A DNA stretch of 64,000 nt, taken from Udeniomyces pyricola. Lineage: Eukaryota; Basidiomycota; Tremellomycetes; Cystofilobasidiales; Mrakiaceae. This document shows positions 11,576 through 24,003 of this stretch, in pieces. A program made the position numbers and the translations under genes. The stretch is taken from contig BCIK01000003.1 in assembly GCA_039545295.1 (NCBI GenBank), forward strand, positions 1,116,001-1,180,000, written 5' to 3'. The notes under the pieces were generated by a model. That model did not search any database. It was not told the DNA's origin and saw nothing but the letters and a program-made list of their open reading frames with translations. Every line of letters begins with the position of its first letter. Position 1 is the stretch's first letter.

Positions 11576-11936
11576 GATGGATGGATGGGCGTAGATTGAG
11601 TGCTGTTGTAAGTTGTGTCTAGTGCGTATACATCGTGTGGTAGGTGGTACGTAGTACGAGGGGATCTGGTGAACGTTAAGTGTCACATGTCACATGTCAT
11701 GGATTAGTCGATTATCAGAAACCATCCGACCGCTGGCGCTCATCATCATCATCATCCTTAAGCGATGCAGCCAACGCAGCTTCGAGTTGCGCCAGCTTGG
11801 GGCGTGACGGGGCGGGGCGGGTTTCGTTTCGCCCATGTCATTCTCATTCGATCATTCCTCCTTCATCGTACCGTACCGTCCTTGCATCCTATAACCCTCC
11901 CATCATCCCACACATACACCACAACAGCCCATCCAC
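11576..11936. promoter_or_regulatory. Divergent promoter between the 730-residue protein gene and VTI1
   Basis: This 361-bp spacer separates two divergent start codons. It holds two overlapping GC-box-like motifs (GGGGCGGGGCGGG at about 11809-11821) and an (ATC)n run at 11740-11757. Assignment as a shared promoter rests on position and on the GC boxes. Confidence 0.5.
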
Positions 11937-13594
11937 ATGGAGTTCGTCATCATTGTTTCCGATTCAATCTAACATAGACCAAATCCATGCTCATCCCAAA
12001 CCAACCCTCCCCTCCTTCCCTTCTCCAGCCAATCCCCCGCAGCCCTCTTTGAATCCTACTCCAATGACCTCACCCAGCTCCTCCAGTCCATCACGCCACA
12101 ACTCGAGTCTAACACCGTCTCTGGCGGTCAGTCCATCTCTTCATCCACTCACAGCTCTATCGAGTCCAGTTGGATGACTTCGTCTGGCCTCAGGAAGGAG
12201 GAGAGAAGGCGACTACACGCGTCGCGCAGGGCATCCAATCGCTTGGCCGAAGCTGACTGCACTCAAACTCTCCATCTCCTAATCTTTCCCTTGACTCATC
12301 ATCAGAACCCCTGAAAGCCTTGTTGCGAAAATGCGAGGCCGACCTGGACGAGAGTGAGGAAATCGTGCGTCCCCCGCTCGTTCTCATCCTCACCACGCTG
12401 TCCGCCAAACCCCCCTTCCATCGCTAACTCGCGTATAGACCGCTCGGTGTATCATGTCATCTTAGAAGGGCGCTGATAGTTCCATATTTTCCGTGTACAC
12501 CCATAGCTGAGCCAAATGGAGGTCGAGCTACCTTCGATCCCTCAGTCCATCCGTGCCAAGTACACGACCTCGTTTAAGACTCACAAGGCTCAACTCGATA
12601 GGACCAAGAAACTCGTCGTGCGTCTCGCTTGCCCCAGTGACAAACAACTCAGGGAATCTCAATTTCTGTCATACTGATGCTGATGTCCATAACTTCTCTT
12701 GGAACCTGCGACGAACATGTCTCTTCTCGCTCGCAGAAAGCGGCCAAACAATCCTCATCGCGCTCAGCTCTGTTGTCGTCTCATTCCCCGCTCGATCCTT
12801 CGCTTTCGGACAACCCCTACTCTGATTCCCCGGCGTCCGACAACCAACGGACGCGTCTACTCCAAGGGACCGAGCGATTGCAGGATGGAACGCGCCGGCT
12901 TGAGGAAAGTCATAGGTTGGCGCTCGAGACGGAGAACGTCGGAGGTGATATCTTGAGCAATCTCCGAAGGCAGAGGGAGCAGATCGAGCACTCGAGAGAC
13001 GTGGTGCGTTCATTCGAGCTTTCATTTACACCCACTGGGTAATGACTATAATCCAAGAACCATCAAACGATCCGATCAAAAAAAAACTGATGGCAAATTG
13101 TCTTGGGATCCCTCACTTGTGTAGCTTGTTCAAGCGGATACCTCAATCGATCGTGCCTCTGGAACCCTCAAGAACATGATCTGGCGGTACATACCTAATT
13201 TCCCTTGTTGTTCTCTTTGTTTTGTGTTTTGTGTTTTGTCTTTTTTTTTTTTTTTTACCCTCTGGCACTCTCCTGCCTAGTTTCTTCGCATTCATTCTCA
13301 CGTTTCGCTGACGAGATAGGCAAAAATGGCTTCCGTGGTCTTAAAATCTGATCTACATACAGGATGTACCAACAACGGTTCATGACTTGGGGTATCATTG
13401 CCATTCTCGGTTCGTTCACCAATCTCTCTTTTTCTGTCTTCCTTCAGAGAAACATGGAAGAAAGCAGACTCATCAGGCTTTTTTTTTTTTTTTTTTTTTT
13501 TCCTCTGTCTCCCGGATGCTGGCTGACCTTTCACGAATCCGGATGATTAGTCCTGTTGATTTGCATCGTCGTTTACTCCAAGGTCCGAGGTTGA
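11937..13594 (+). CDS. VTI1: v-SNARE Vti1
   Basis: This is a Qb-SNARE for Golgi, endosome and vacuole fusion, anchored by a C-terminal membrane helix. The predicted protein is about 229 residues. It has the N-terminal three-helix domain (LFESYSNDLTQLLQSI; KALLRKCEADLDESEEI; KYTTSFKTHKAQLDRTKKL), a Ser-rich linker, the SNARE helix starting RLLQGTERLQDGTRRLEES with the zero-layer Gln in LRRQREQI, and the anchor WGIIAILVLLICIVVYS followed by KVRG. Eight coding exons are inferred and all junctions are in phase. The first exon is proposed as only ATGGA (11937-11941), joined across a GTTCGT...CCAG intron to 12029; this gives MDQSPAALFESY, the usual Vti1 start. An intron near the 3' end also uses a GTTCGT donor. 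The start is the least certain part. Confidence 0.85.
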
Positions 13595-14864
13595 TCGAGG
13601 TAGACTGGCTGATCGGGCGAACGTGTAGCAGACCATGTCTCGATCATGCGTCCATCACGTTTGGCCTTGCAGACGCCTGAAGATGGTGTTCGACTCTGTG
13701 ATCATCGAGCGCATCTCTTCCTTCTTCATATATGTGTTTCTTCTTCCTCTCCGCCTTGTTACTTTTCTTCTATGCATGTATTCCTGTCCCTCTGTCGTCT
13801 CGTCCTCGTCATCATCCTACGTCTTCCCTCACGCGTCCGGTGGGCTTTCGGTTACTGACAGGGCCGCGGGTGGGAGTTAAATCACGTTGATAATCCTATT
13901 CGTAAATGCTCGACAACATGACGGCTGATGATCGTGAAAGTTTCTCTAGACCTCTCCAGCTGTAGTTCTTACCTGCAGCAGCAAGCTAGGATCTTCTTTC
14001 TTATTTGCTTTCTCCTTCGTACGTTCTTCGTCGAATCTTTCGCACGTCGCGCGGCTTGGGGTTTCCTTTTTTTTTTCCCCTTGATACTTTCGATCGATCG
14101 GCTCGGATTCATCAAACGTTTTTCTTCTTCTTCTTCGCAGTCCTTTCTCCTTCTTTTCTCTCCTTCGGTTCCGATCACTATAACGCTTGCATACATACAT
14201 GCATGTTCTTAATTAGCTTTGATGAGATCTTGGATTGACATCATGTATCAAATCACGTGTCTCGCGCATGGTCGATGCATGCAGCGCGATCGACGATTAT
14301 CATGACACTCTTAATTCGTCGATCATCACTACGGTCGCTAGCTTCAATCTCACTCTCTAGATCTCTCCGGCTTTTGAGCTTTGAGTTCTCTATACTGTAG
14401 TTTGTCTCTCTTTATTCTATGAAGGTATGCTGTACATTCAGTTATGTATGTACTTGCTACAGTTTCTTGATCCTTCACTCGTCAGTCATCGAGAGGTCGA
14501 AATTGATAAGAGCACGGAGAGTGTGCTTGACGAGTCCTAGATAGAGATCGAGTATACATAGACGTATAACAGGACGGGACATGTGGGAAAATATTAATCA
14601 AGAATAGAGAAACCCTATAGTGTAATTAGTAGTCAGTTGTTTATAAACAAAAACAAAAGAGCAGGAGAGATATCTGAGTGGGTTATATTATATGATCAGG
14701 AGGCCATAGGGGGAGGGTATTCAAGACATAGGAAGGAGGAGAAAAACAAAAACCAAAAATCGAAAGGAATTCGAATGAAGAAAGAAAGAGAGAAAAAAAG
14801 AACCAAGAACGAAGAACGAAGAAAAAGCAGCTGACCCCGTTCGTTCACACTTCTTATTCTCAAC
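13595..14864. other. Convergent intergenic region
   Basis: This region has 1.27 kb between the 3' ends of VTI1 (+) and the Zn2Cys6 factor gene (-). It is CT-rich up to about 14200, AT-rich with ATACATACATGCATG near 14190, and purine-rich from 14630 to 14830. No gene was seen. Confidence 0.45.
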
Positions 14865-17199
14865 CTATCTCCCCCACAGCCCCGTCCCCCAAGCTTCTTG
14901 CTCTTGTATCGAATGCGGCTGTCGAGCGTCCAGATATCCTCCATCGATAGACGGCAACGAGCTCTCCCTCCGGACATTTTCAAACGCGGTGTGTCTCATC
15001 CCACTTCCACTCCAAGAGCCTAGCTTATGGTCGAAAGCCTGCGGGCCATGAGGACCGGATCCACCCAGATGCTGCTCCGCCGCGCACGAAGGCATCATCG
15101 ACGACGGGGATTGTTGGGATGGATGGTACTGTAACAGCACATCACCACGTAGTTCCTTCGCTCCAGAGGAGATGTACGGAAGAGAGCGGTTCGCCGCCAC
15201 CGAGGGGTGAAAATGAGGTTGATGACGGGCGAGGGGTGGTGAGGAGTGAGGTGAGGAAACCGCCGAATCCGAAGTGGATTGTGCCGTGCCAGAGGAACAC
15301 GAAGTGGTCGACGACAAAGATGATGGAGTGAGGAGGTTAGATATCCCTCGTTCGAGAGGACTGATGGGTCGAGATGGTAGAGGAGGGTATGAAACAAGAT
15401 GAGTCGGGTAGGAATGGGTTGGGCCGGCTGTCATGACGTGAGATGGCTGGCTAGGAAAGTATGATGTATCTGACTCTGAGGTGCAAGGGTACGACGGACT
15501 CGATTTCGAGTCAGGAGGGTAGTAGTACGAGGGATGAGGAAAAACCGCCTCGACAACGTCAGGACGGTAAGGTGGGTTGCTGTACGGCGAGGACGACGAC
15601 GAGGCGCTCGAAACTGATGAGGCGACAGGTCGTCCAGGCGAACTTGCCGCACTTGATATGGCGGATCGATAGCCTTGAGAAGAGGTGTAGAAAGAGGGCG
15701 GAGATGCTGTAGAGGCAGGCGTCGGATCGTGATAGGAGAGGGAGCGAGGATGAACTCGGGCCGAGAGAGAATTTGGATGCAAGGTGCTGACGTCGGCCAA
15801 AGAAGCGGATCGCATCGTTCCCGGTCTGATCAAGGGCATATTGGAAGGCGAAGGGAAAGATGTAGTGGAGAGTGGAGGCTCGTCATCATCCCGAAATGTC
15901 GATGGAAAGAAGCTGTCATGAATGAGCAAAAAACGATCAAACGACAGACATTCAGCATAACTCCTTTCGTACGGCTCAGAGTAGATGGGTAGTTGATCAA
16001 CATACCTTGTGAAGCCAGGCGAAGGGCCAGTAGGTATGGGAGGTGTCAGCTGCCATCGATAAGCGTCCGGCTGCTGTTCGACGTATCTTTCATCGTGTGG
16101 AGACTGATGGTGCACGAATGTTGCCGAGGAACTGGAAGCGGCCAAAGAGGATAAAACGGACGTGCCCAACGTCTGCTGATGATCGGTGACGGTAGACAGA
16201 ACAGCGGCTTCCCTTGGCGTTGATGCAAAGACAGATGGAAACGGTCGGTGCGAGGTCGGATCCTCGTTCTGATCCAGTCGAATGAAGCGTACGAGAACGA
16301 ATTAATCAGTCTGGTGCTGCGATAAAGGCAAATGGTGTGGGGGGCCTGCTTACCTGTCTCCTTGTGAAAGGTGATGACCACCCAGCAAGGGGAAGAGTCT
16401 CGTGGCAGACAGCATGGCAGACGTGGCCGTTGCAAGCTCGGATGCTTACGGGCTCTGGTTGAGTCTGCTTCCCTGTACACGAGGCACAGCATGTAGCATA
16501 TTCGTGGCGATAAGCACTTGACCGGCGTTGACCCGACGAAGACGGCGGCTCCGACTCGAGTTGTATCGTCCTATCTGCTCCTCGTTTGGACCCTTTGATG
16601 TTGGTCGAGCCCAATCGCTGCTTCATGCGTGCGCGGTACAAAGCCTTGCGCTCCCGAGCCTGTTGATTCGCTTGTTCGTCGACTGGCGTGTAGACGCACG
16701 TCTTGGAATGACGAATGCAGGTCGAGCAGACCGAACCTCCAGAGCATTTAATTTTTCTAGAACCTGTCAACAAGATACAGAGATGAAAGGAGAGAGTCAA
16801 AGGGACGTATTCAGTGTCAGCTGGGTAGAAAGCAATAGACACTGGTAGGCGAGCGAGCGTGAAAGCGGTACAAGGCGTGGTTGCATCCACTCTTGGGTTT
16901 TTATTTTGCAGCTGGATTCATGCATTCACGCCGCTTAGCTACTGAGTCTCTTCTGCGAAGATGCAAGGTCCAGATATCATGCAAGGTTTGGATACCATGG
17001 GATTGCGATATGATTTGTTGAACTTACGACAGTAATTGCAGGCCATGCCTGTTCGTCCTCGGTTGAAGGGTGCACCAGTCGTACCATCAGGAAGGCAAGA
17101 GACGGCGACTGAAGTGAAGCCAGACACTGCTGGTGATAGTGGGGACGAAGATGGATCCCCCGGGACAGACAATTGGTCGGAGGGAGTAGGTCGGCTCAT
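14865..17199 (-). CDS. Zn(II)2Cys6 transcription factor
   Basis: This is a fungal binuclear zinc cluster regulator that binds DNA in the nucleus. An intron between 16743 and about 17030 splits the motif; joining C|GT in phase gives ACNYCRSRKIKC, then SGGSVCSTCIRHSKTCVY, which is the canonical CX2CX6CX5CX2CX6C arrangement. A basic segment follows (ARERKALYRARMKQRLG). The remaining ~400 residues are Ser/Pro/Tyr-rich and disordered, with no fungal-specific middle homology region recognised. Later introns join ...TFHKETG to NEDPTSHRPF, and near 15,910 and 16,010. The start is the ATG at 17197-17199; the frame is open further upstream through a G-run containing an undetermined base at about 17260, but no earlier ATG is present. 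The long upstream region suggests complex regulation. Target genes cannot be inferred. Confidence 0.82.
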
Positions 17200-20100
17200 C
17201 ACAAGAAGTGGAAGATGATGGCGGCAGGTCGATGGAGATGGGGAGATGGGGGGGGGGGNGGGGGGAAGTGATTTGGGAAGATGAGTACAAGGGGATTTCT
17301 TGGACCTCGACGATAGTGAAGTAGTGGTCGGCAAACGAAGGAACGGAGAAATAAGGATCGACAGGGGAGCACGCTGATCGGTGTGTAAGATTTTGGAATT
17401 GGAGTCAAACGAGATATCAGCCTAAGTTGCTAGTATATATAAGTAGTAGCAAACTGCTCCAAGTGCGGACATAATCCCTTGCCCGGCCGATGTCCAGGTG
17501 TTTTGAGCTAGTCACCATTCTGCTTAGGTCTATACGTACCGAATGTCTCGAGACGAACAAGCCCGGGCGAAGAAGTGATTTGGACTTTGGAAACGAATTA
17601 AGCAGGGAGCTGATACTGCTCTGATCGGATGGTGCACAACAGACGAGGAGGTTTGAAGGGTAAGAGTGAAGTAGTCAATCCGAACCGCGAAGATCGCTGC
17701 CAACAGACTCTATACCTTGCATGTTTTCTTCTTCGATCTGAGCTCTAGTAAGCTCTAAGCTACGATCGTTTCTGAGCCTTCCGTGGAAAAGAGAAGAAGA
17801 AGAGAAAAGGGATTATGCCGATGCAAGGGCCCCCCAAGAGTCACGTCCGTCGACGCGGTCTTCGACTGCGTCTCCACATTTTGGTCTATGCGAGTGGGGA
17901 AAAAGAGAAATACGTCAGCAGCTGGCAGCTAAGCAGCTGTCTCAGGGCGTTCGTTCTGGACAGCCGGTATCCGGATGTATGATGGAATTTAAAGACGTGT
18001 AGCGTGGGATGAGCGTGCGAGCTACGCACGCGGCCAGGTCAGCCCGACCAGTCTATTCTCGGCCCTGAGGACAGTTGGTCATGTTTGGACGCAACTAGCA
18101 ACTCGCCGAAAAAAAAAAGAGTCTCGCGTGCTCGCGGCAATGCACCGGCGATGCTGTCACGTCCCACTTCGTCGAATCGTCTGCCTGACGTCGCTACAAC
18201 TGCGCATGCATGTGATTCTCCATGCATCTGCATCTTGCGCCACACGCTAATGCGCGCGCGACGACCACGTTACACGCGACCTGGGAATCGGAAACCTTGC
18301 GCTGCTCTCAAGATGTCAGCATCTCAGATCTCAGCCTCAGGAACATCGCACAGTTATGATGCATGACCGGTCACCATCGATCAGTGACCAGCGGGGCGGT
18401 GTGTGGATGTACGTTATATGCTGGCCTGACGTGTAACGATCTGACGCGATCTGACGCGATCTGACATATGGGGGATCTGAGGTCGATCTGGTGTCTGACG
18501 CCTGACGCGGACAGAAGAAATGTTCAAGGTTGCACATTAGCTGCAAGCTGTAAGCTGCAAGCAAGACCTTGCGTCATGTCCCTTTGTACCCTTTGTACGT
18601 TTCCAAACTCAATATGTTCGACCAGCCCACGTCGAGTACACGTGTCAAGCCAGATTATCACGTCGTGCTACAATGCGACGTTTTTAGAAAACCATGTTCG
18701 TCAGATCAATCTCCTGCAAGCTTAATCTCCAAGCTCGAACGTCGAACCCTCAAACGAATCTCAGAGCTCAGATCTCCGCGCACGCGACGTGGAACGTCAA
18801 CCTCACCTATCCGCTTCCAAGGTATATCAGCATATAGGTCGCGTTAGCCACGGCACATATCGATATCGATGTCAGACCGCCTCAATACGACGTCGTGCAG
18901 CATCGTGCGATGTGACTCATCGATCGTTCCCTTGCCAGTAGTTGCCTCTACATACAAGCGTATAAGATGCCGGAGCCGGTCGGTATGATTGACAGGTCGA
19001 TAGCTGATGGGCCCGCTCTCATGATGGTCCGGCATAGTCAGCCAACGATGCACGGTGCAAAGGGTCCGGAAGCGGTCGTTTGGCGTTCGACGTTGGCACG
19101 TTTGCGCCGGCTTGAACGTGAACATCTTGACCTTATCAGGCACCTCCAGATCTCCGGAGTACCCCGGCCCCGGCGCACGTGCAGGACGCGTCGACGACGC
19201 CAATCGTCAACGCGTCAACGCGTTAACCACTGAAGAATGGGAAGCAGCAGATACGTCGACTGGTGATATCGCCCATGCTATTCGGGGTCGGACGTCGGTC
19301 GCTTATCGAGCTGGTGAGATCTAAAGCTCAAGCATCATGCATCATCATCAGGATCGCAGTACATCATGAAAAACGTCAGTCCTCGCAAGCCACCTGCAGA
19401 CCAGCTAACATATCGACGCCCAACGTCCATGCATGTCTTTCGTGAGCTCGAGCTTCGAACGCCGACGAGCGCTAAGCCTTAGATCGTAGCTGGTGCGCTG
19501 GTGTATGACCGGCGATGTACGTACGACTGATACCAGTAGCTGCATAATACATGCACACGCCGAACTCTGGTAAAGCTTGAAGGAAGCCTAATCCATAGTC
19601 TCTTCGGGTCCGTGATCCATATGTACATACGTTGAATCAAGCGCTTTAGGCTGCAAACGTCGGAAAGCCAGCGGTTTGGTCAATAATTTAGGGATGTCCT
19701 TCCGTACTGTACTGAGCGCGGCGGTACCGTCAGCCAGCGCGCTAGCCCGGATCGGATAACGGATTCATTGCACAATGCGCCGGCCGGAGTCGAACGTCGA
19801 GAAGCCTTGTCGTTACTATTACATGTTATGTAAAAAACCGACCCGCCGGCTTCGGAGCTTCGGTCACCCATCACTCAACCGGTCAGCGCCGATATAAAGC
19901 GGCGCGGATGCAGCCAGGTCCGACACATCGTTTTGAGCTAGCACGCTGCACGCTTGCAGATGTTGAGATCGTTGAGAGCTGCCCGGTGCCCCTTGCAAAA
20001 TGGACAGCAGGCACAACTGCAGGATGTATAAAGCCGCCGCCTGGAGCTACGTCGAGGCCGTCGGGGTCGGGCGAATCGGGCACACGTAAGGTTGTACGTT

Positions 20101-20551
20101 GGTGCACGATGCATGATGCATCATGAGCCAGAATGTGCGGGCGAGACACGGAAGACGAGTACAAGAGCGAAGAAGGAAAAAAAAAAAAGTTAAGGTGAGG
20201 AAAGATCCGGAATGTGCCGGCTCGAGTTTGAAAAGAGAAAGATGTGTGAGGGATGAAAATCGTCTGTGTCGCCTGCAGTTCAGGCAGGTAATTGATTAGA
20301 AATTGCGAGTGACGTTTTGTTGTTTTGACCCGCATGGGCAGGTTGACTCATCTGATATCTGAAGTTGATGCTAACTCGCTCGAGCGGACAGAGAAGAAAT
20401 CACAACCTTTTGATTGGTCTGTATAAGCACGTTTGCACAGCGACAACAACATCATATCATGATTGCATATCGTATTGGCACATACATGTATGGCCTAGAA
20501 CGTAGTACTGATTATAAAACCCCAGCTGACAGCCTCACGTCAGCTAGGTCC
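17200..20551. promoter_or_regulatory. 3.3-kb gene-free region upstream of the Zn2Cys6 factor gene
   Basis: No credible coding exon is visible between the transcription factor start and the GCFC gene stop at 20552. The sequence changes character at about 17.9 kb to CpG-rich DNA full of short palindromes (GCATGC, ACGT, TCGCGA-like, CATCGATCG) and short direct repeats such as CTGCAAGC. Possible explanations are an extended promoter, an untranslated leader or a noncoding transcript, or a decayed element. The purine/pyrimidine tracts near 17,790 and 20,180 are simple sequence. Confidence 0.4.
18438..18465. repeat. 10-bp tandem repeat GATCTGACGC, 2.8 copies
   Basis: GATCTGACGC occurs twice in direct tandem and is followed by GATCTGAC. 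More GATCTG words follow within 40 bp. It lies in the middle of the long upstream region of the zinc-cluster factor. Confidence 0.85.
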
Positions 20552-23500
20552 TCACCATCCCTTAGGTGGCCCACTCCTCAACCTCAATATCTTTCCTTCT
20601 TCCAAGACGCCTTGCTTCTTCCCTTCAAACAGCCCCAAACACTTGACCGCCCAATCCTTCCCCCCTTGGTCCCAATGCTGCTCGGCGACGAGCCGACCGA
20701 CCTCGACGAGCTCGTTCGCAAGTTCCGGGACACGAAGGGGTGAGAAGGGCAGATAGGCGAGCAGGTTGCGAATCAATTTAAGGTGTCGATAGAGGAAACG
20801 CGGGAGGGAGAGGGAGATGGTCGAATGCGAGGCGGGTGGGAGAGGGACAGGGGGCTGAGGTGTGGAAGTGAGGGAAGTAAGGGAGCTGGAGAGAGGAGTG
20901 AAAGTCGAGAGAAGAGCTGTGACCAATGACTGAGAGAGACCAAGTCCAACATGAGAAAATGACGGAATCTTCGTTAGCTGCCAAAGCTCAGGCGACTAGC
21001 GAGACATATCAAACCGGTCAGACACAACTTTGACCAAGTCACGTCCCATCTAAAGACTCACCTGGAACCCTTTCTTTTCCTGCCCCAAGAGCTCCTCAAC
21101 GTGCTCGAGCAAGTCAACAGCCTTGCGTGTCTCCCGGCCCGAGTACGGATCGTACGCGCCCGCTTCAAAAAGCTTGGCCAGTCTGGGCGCGACGGCTTTC
21201 GAGATAATCTCTGGAACGAGATCCCCATCGACGCCCAAGGGAGGCTCTTGATCCAGATCGTCCTCCTCTTCCGGATCTTCAGATGCCGAAAGCTTGGGAC
21301 GCGAGTAGGAATAGAGCGATGAGTAGAAAGAGAAGGACTCGAGCGTGTCGTCGGACTATCGACCGTAACGTGGACCACAGAAACAACGCAAACAATCCGT
21401 CAGTCAACAAACCAGGAAAGCTCCTGGACTGAGGTTGGAGTGATGAGCGTCGTCCTCGACTTACCCTCAAGGGGTCCCACCCGGCCAATTCGCACCTCGC
21501 CCAAAATTCCCACGCTTGAACTAATGCCAACCCTCCAAACGCGCCCTCGTAATCCTCGCTCCACTGCTCCCTCCAACGACCGAATCGAACTCTCAAGCCT
21601 AGATCTGGATTCCGGAAGTCCTCCGCCTTGACATCGGAGAAGAGAGCGTGTCGACGCGAGGCAAGGTCTTGGATTGCGTGAGCGTAATCGAGCGCGTCGG
21701 CAGAGAGGAGCTGAGCATCGGTTTGGTACCCTTGATCTTCGGGTTCAAGGGATTCAGAAGTTGCGTCGGAAGCCCGTTCGCTCAGTCGAAGAGATCGAGC
21801 GGACTGACGAGCGTCTCGAAGGTTGAGAAGGGTAGGAACGTCGGGAAACGTGTCCGTAGGGAGAGGCAGAGGCGGGATCCCGTAGCAGACGGAAAGATCG
21901 TCTGAGTCGTCTTCAAGTCGACGACGAGCGATGAGGTTCGATCGTTCAGTCAGAGTGTGCAGATGGTCGGCTTCGATGCGCTCCAAGATCGGGAACTTGG
22001 TGAGGGAAACGAATGACACGATGAAGAGAACAGGGTAAAGGCCTCAGCATAATGCATGGAATCGGCGGGGCAACTAAATGCAGAGCAGGTTGCTTCGTTT
22101 CACGCTCGGCTCACAACACACAAGACAAGCTTATCACTTACCTTGACTTCCAAGAACCTCGCGATCTCCTCTACCCAGTTCTTGAACTCGACCGCCCACT
22201 CCCACTTTTTCTCCACTCTCTCGACCTCTCTCCTCAGATCTTTCTCCTGCACGTCCAGAGTGACACGATCGTTGGCGACGTTTTCGAGTCGGACAGAATG
22301 ATCAGCATGGGAGAGGGTAAGAGAGGAGAGGGCAGAGGCCAAACGTGAGGAGGCAGAGTTGAGGGCTGGAAGAGGCGTCGGATCTGGGATAGGATGAGCC
22401 CGGTACGGTTGTTTCGTCTACGTTGTCAAAGCAGGAAGGGAGTTGTAAGCATATCGACATATAACAGATATGAAATGTATCCACCGGGGCAACCCGATAT
22501 CTCGTATGATGAAGAAAGAGTAACCAGACACACATTGTCCACCTTGTCTACCTGCTGCCACTGAGCTGCTCGCCGAATCTGTGCATCCTCCCATTCTCGA
22601 GCCTCTTCATCGCTTTCTTCGTCTTCGGCATCATCAATCAACTCGACGATTCCAGCCTTCATTCGACGTGCCGCATCCCGGTTGGCCTTCTTGCCAAGCG
22701 GCATGCGCTCGTTGGCTTCGGTGAACTCGGCGTGATCTAGAGGAGGCAAACGGTTCGGTAGAAGTCAAAGTGATCAGTTTCGATATGGCATATACGAAAC
22801 ATCATGCTTGGCTACCACTAGGATCTAGAACAATAAGTCAAAGCTTCGTACCGTCATCTCCATCGCCCATTTCATCCTCCTCCCGAACGAGCCTTGAGTC
22901 AGGATGTGGTCCCCTAGCTCCACCATCGTCGTAGTCGTCTCGGATCTTAATCGTTCCCGCGAGACCGTCGAGCGCGATAAAGTCCTCAGCGCCCGGGTTG
23001 TTGCGCAGCTTGGTACGGCGAGCTTTGGCGGCTTCGATCTGAGCGGTCGACGGGATGGTAGGGGTCGGGTCGTCTGAACGGAGATAGAGCCCAATCAAGA
23101 CGACAAGCAGAGTGAAGGACGTCAATCTTTCAGTCCATTGGCTAACGGATAGGTACGACCCTGAGCGAAAACCTTCAACTCGACTGACCCACGACAAGAT
23201 CTCCATACTTCTCGCGCGTCGCGCTTGAGAATCCGTTCGCGTCGAGCCGATCCTCGCTGTCCCTGATTCCGGCCGAGCCCAGAGGCGAGGGTCTTGATGG
23301 CGTAGACGCCTTGAGCTCATCCAGGTATGATTTAGAATAGCTCTGAGAAGGGGTAAGATTTGGTGCGTTGATCGAGGAGGTTGGCGAGGAATAAGGCTGG
23401 GCGGACGATGAGGAGGACGAGGAAGCGAGAGGTGGTGGGGGGATGTTGAGTGCTCGAGAGAGGGCGGATTTCTTGGGAACAAAGGTAGATGGAGACGATT

Positions 23501-23898
23501 CCTGTATCATCAAGAGTGTCCGAGCATGAGTCAGAATCACGAAACGTAAAACCCAAAGACAAAGATCAAGCACAGGATCATGGTCCAAGATCGTTCCGAA
23601 GTGGCCCTGCGTAGCTCGATGCAAGGGGCAGATCACGTACGTCTTCGTCACCACCAAAGCTCAGCTTGGAGTCTCCTGTCTTCTTCTTGGGTTTTTTCTT
23701 GTTACGAGCCGCGGCGATGGCAGCAGAAGGACTCTCATCAACCAACATCGCTGCTGAGGAGGAAGAAGGAGCGTCAACGCCATCGGGAGTTGGTTTTGAA
23801 GGGTTCGAGCCGAACGAAACGTCGTCTTCTTGGTCGTCATGAAAGGAGAGCGAGGAAATGGTGCGCGATGAGGGACGCTTCTTTTTGATGAATGACAT
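20552..23898 (-). CDS. GCFC-domain protein, PAXBP1/GCFC1 (Ntr2-like) homologue
   Basis: This is a nuclear GC-rich-sequence factor family protein. Relatives (human PAXBP1 and GCFC2, yeast Ntr2) are linked to transcription control or to disassembly of the intron-lariat spliceosome. The N-terminus MSFIKKKRPSSRT is followed by acidic/Ser segments with KLSFGGDED and TFVPKKSALSRAL, the usual family start. Then come a conserved linker (AQIEAAKARRTKLR), an acidic coil (ELIDDAEDEESDEEAREWEDAQIRRA), a long coiled coil (LDVQEKDLRREVERVEKKWEW), and the GCFC domain proper (LFSDVKAEDFRNPDLGLRVRFGRWREQWSEDY split across the exon; LVQAWEFWARCEL; then the helical C-terminus LSLPRFLYRHLKLIRNLLAYL). At least eight introns. 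The start ATG at 23896-23898 lies just downstream of a palindrome cluster. The family call is firm, the precise role is inferred. Confidence 0.8.
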
Positions 23899-24003
23899 GG
23901 TGGGAGGGGAATAGATATACGAGCAAGCGACGCGAAATGGTGGTGGTTAGTTGGGTTGGGATCATCCGAGACGACGCGTGTCAGATCCCTGCGAAAGACC
24001 GCA

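Noticed and set aside
19055..19324. 89-codon plus-strand frame with some protein-like composition
   Set aside because: High CpG content makes stops rare here. There is no domain, no clear splice sites, and other frames are open nearby.
19750..19810. tRNA-like T-arm motif (GAGTCGAACG) on the minus strand
   Set aside because: The flanking bases do not form a T stem and no D arm, anticodon arm or acceptor stem can be paired around it.
19883..20335. 150-codon minus-strand frame in the long gene-free region
   Set aside because: It includes a Phe run from a homopolymer, has no motif and no supporting splice structure, and its composition matches the surrounding noncoding DNA.
18000..20400. Centromere or transposon remnant
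   Set aside because: No terminal repeats, no reverse transcriptase or transposase fragments and no long repeats are visible; it is kept only as an unexplained region.
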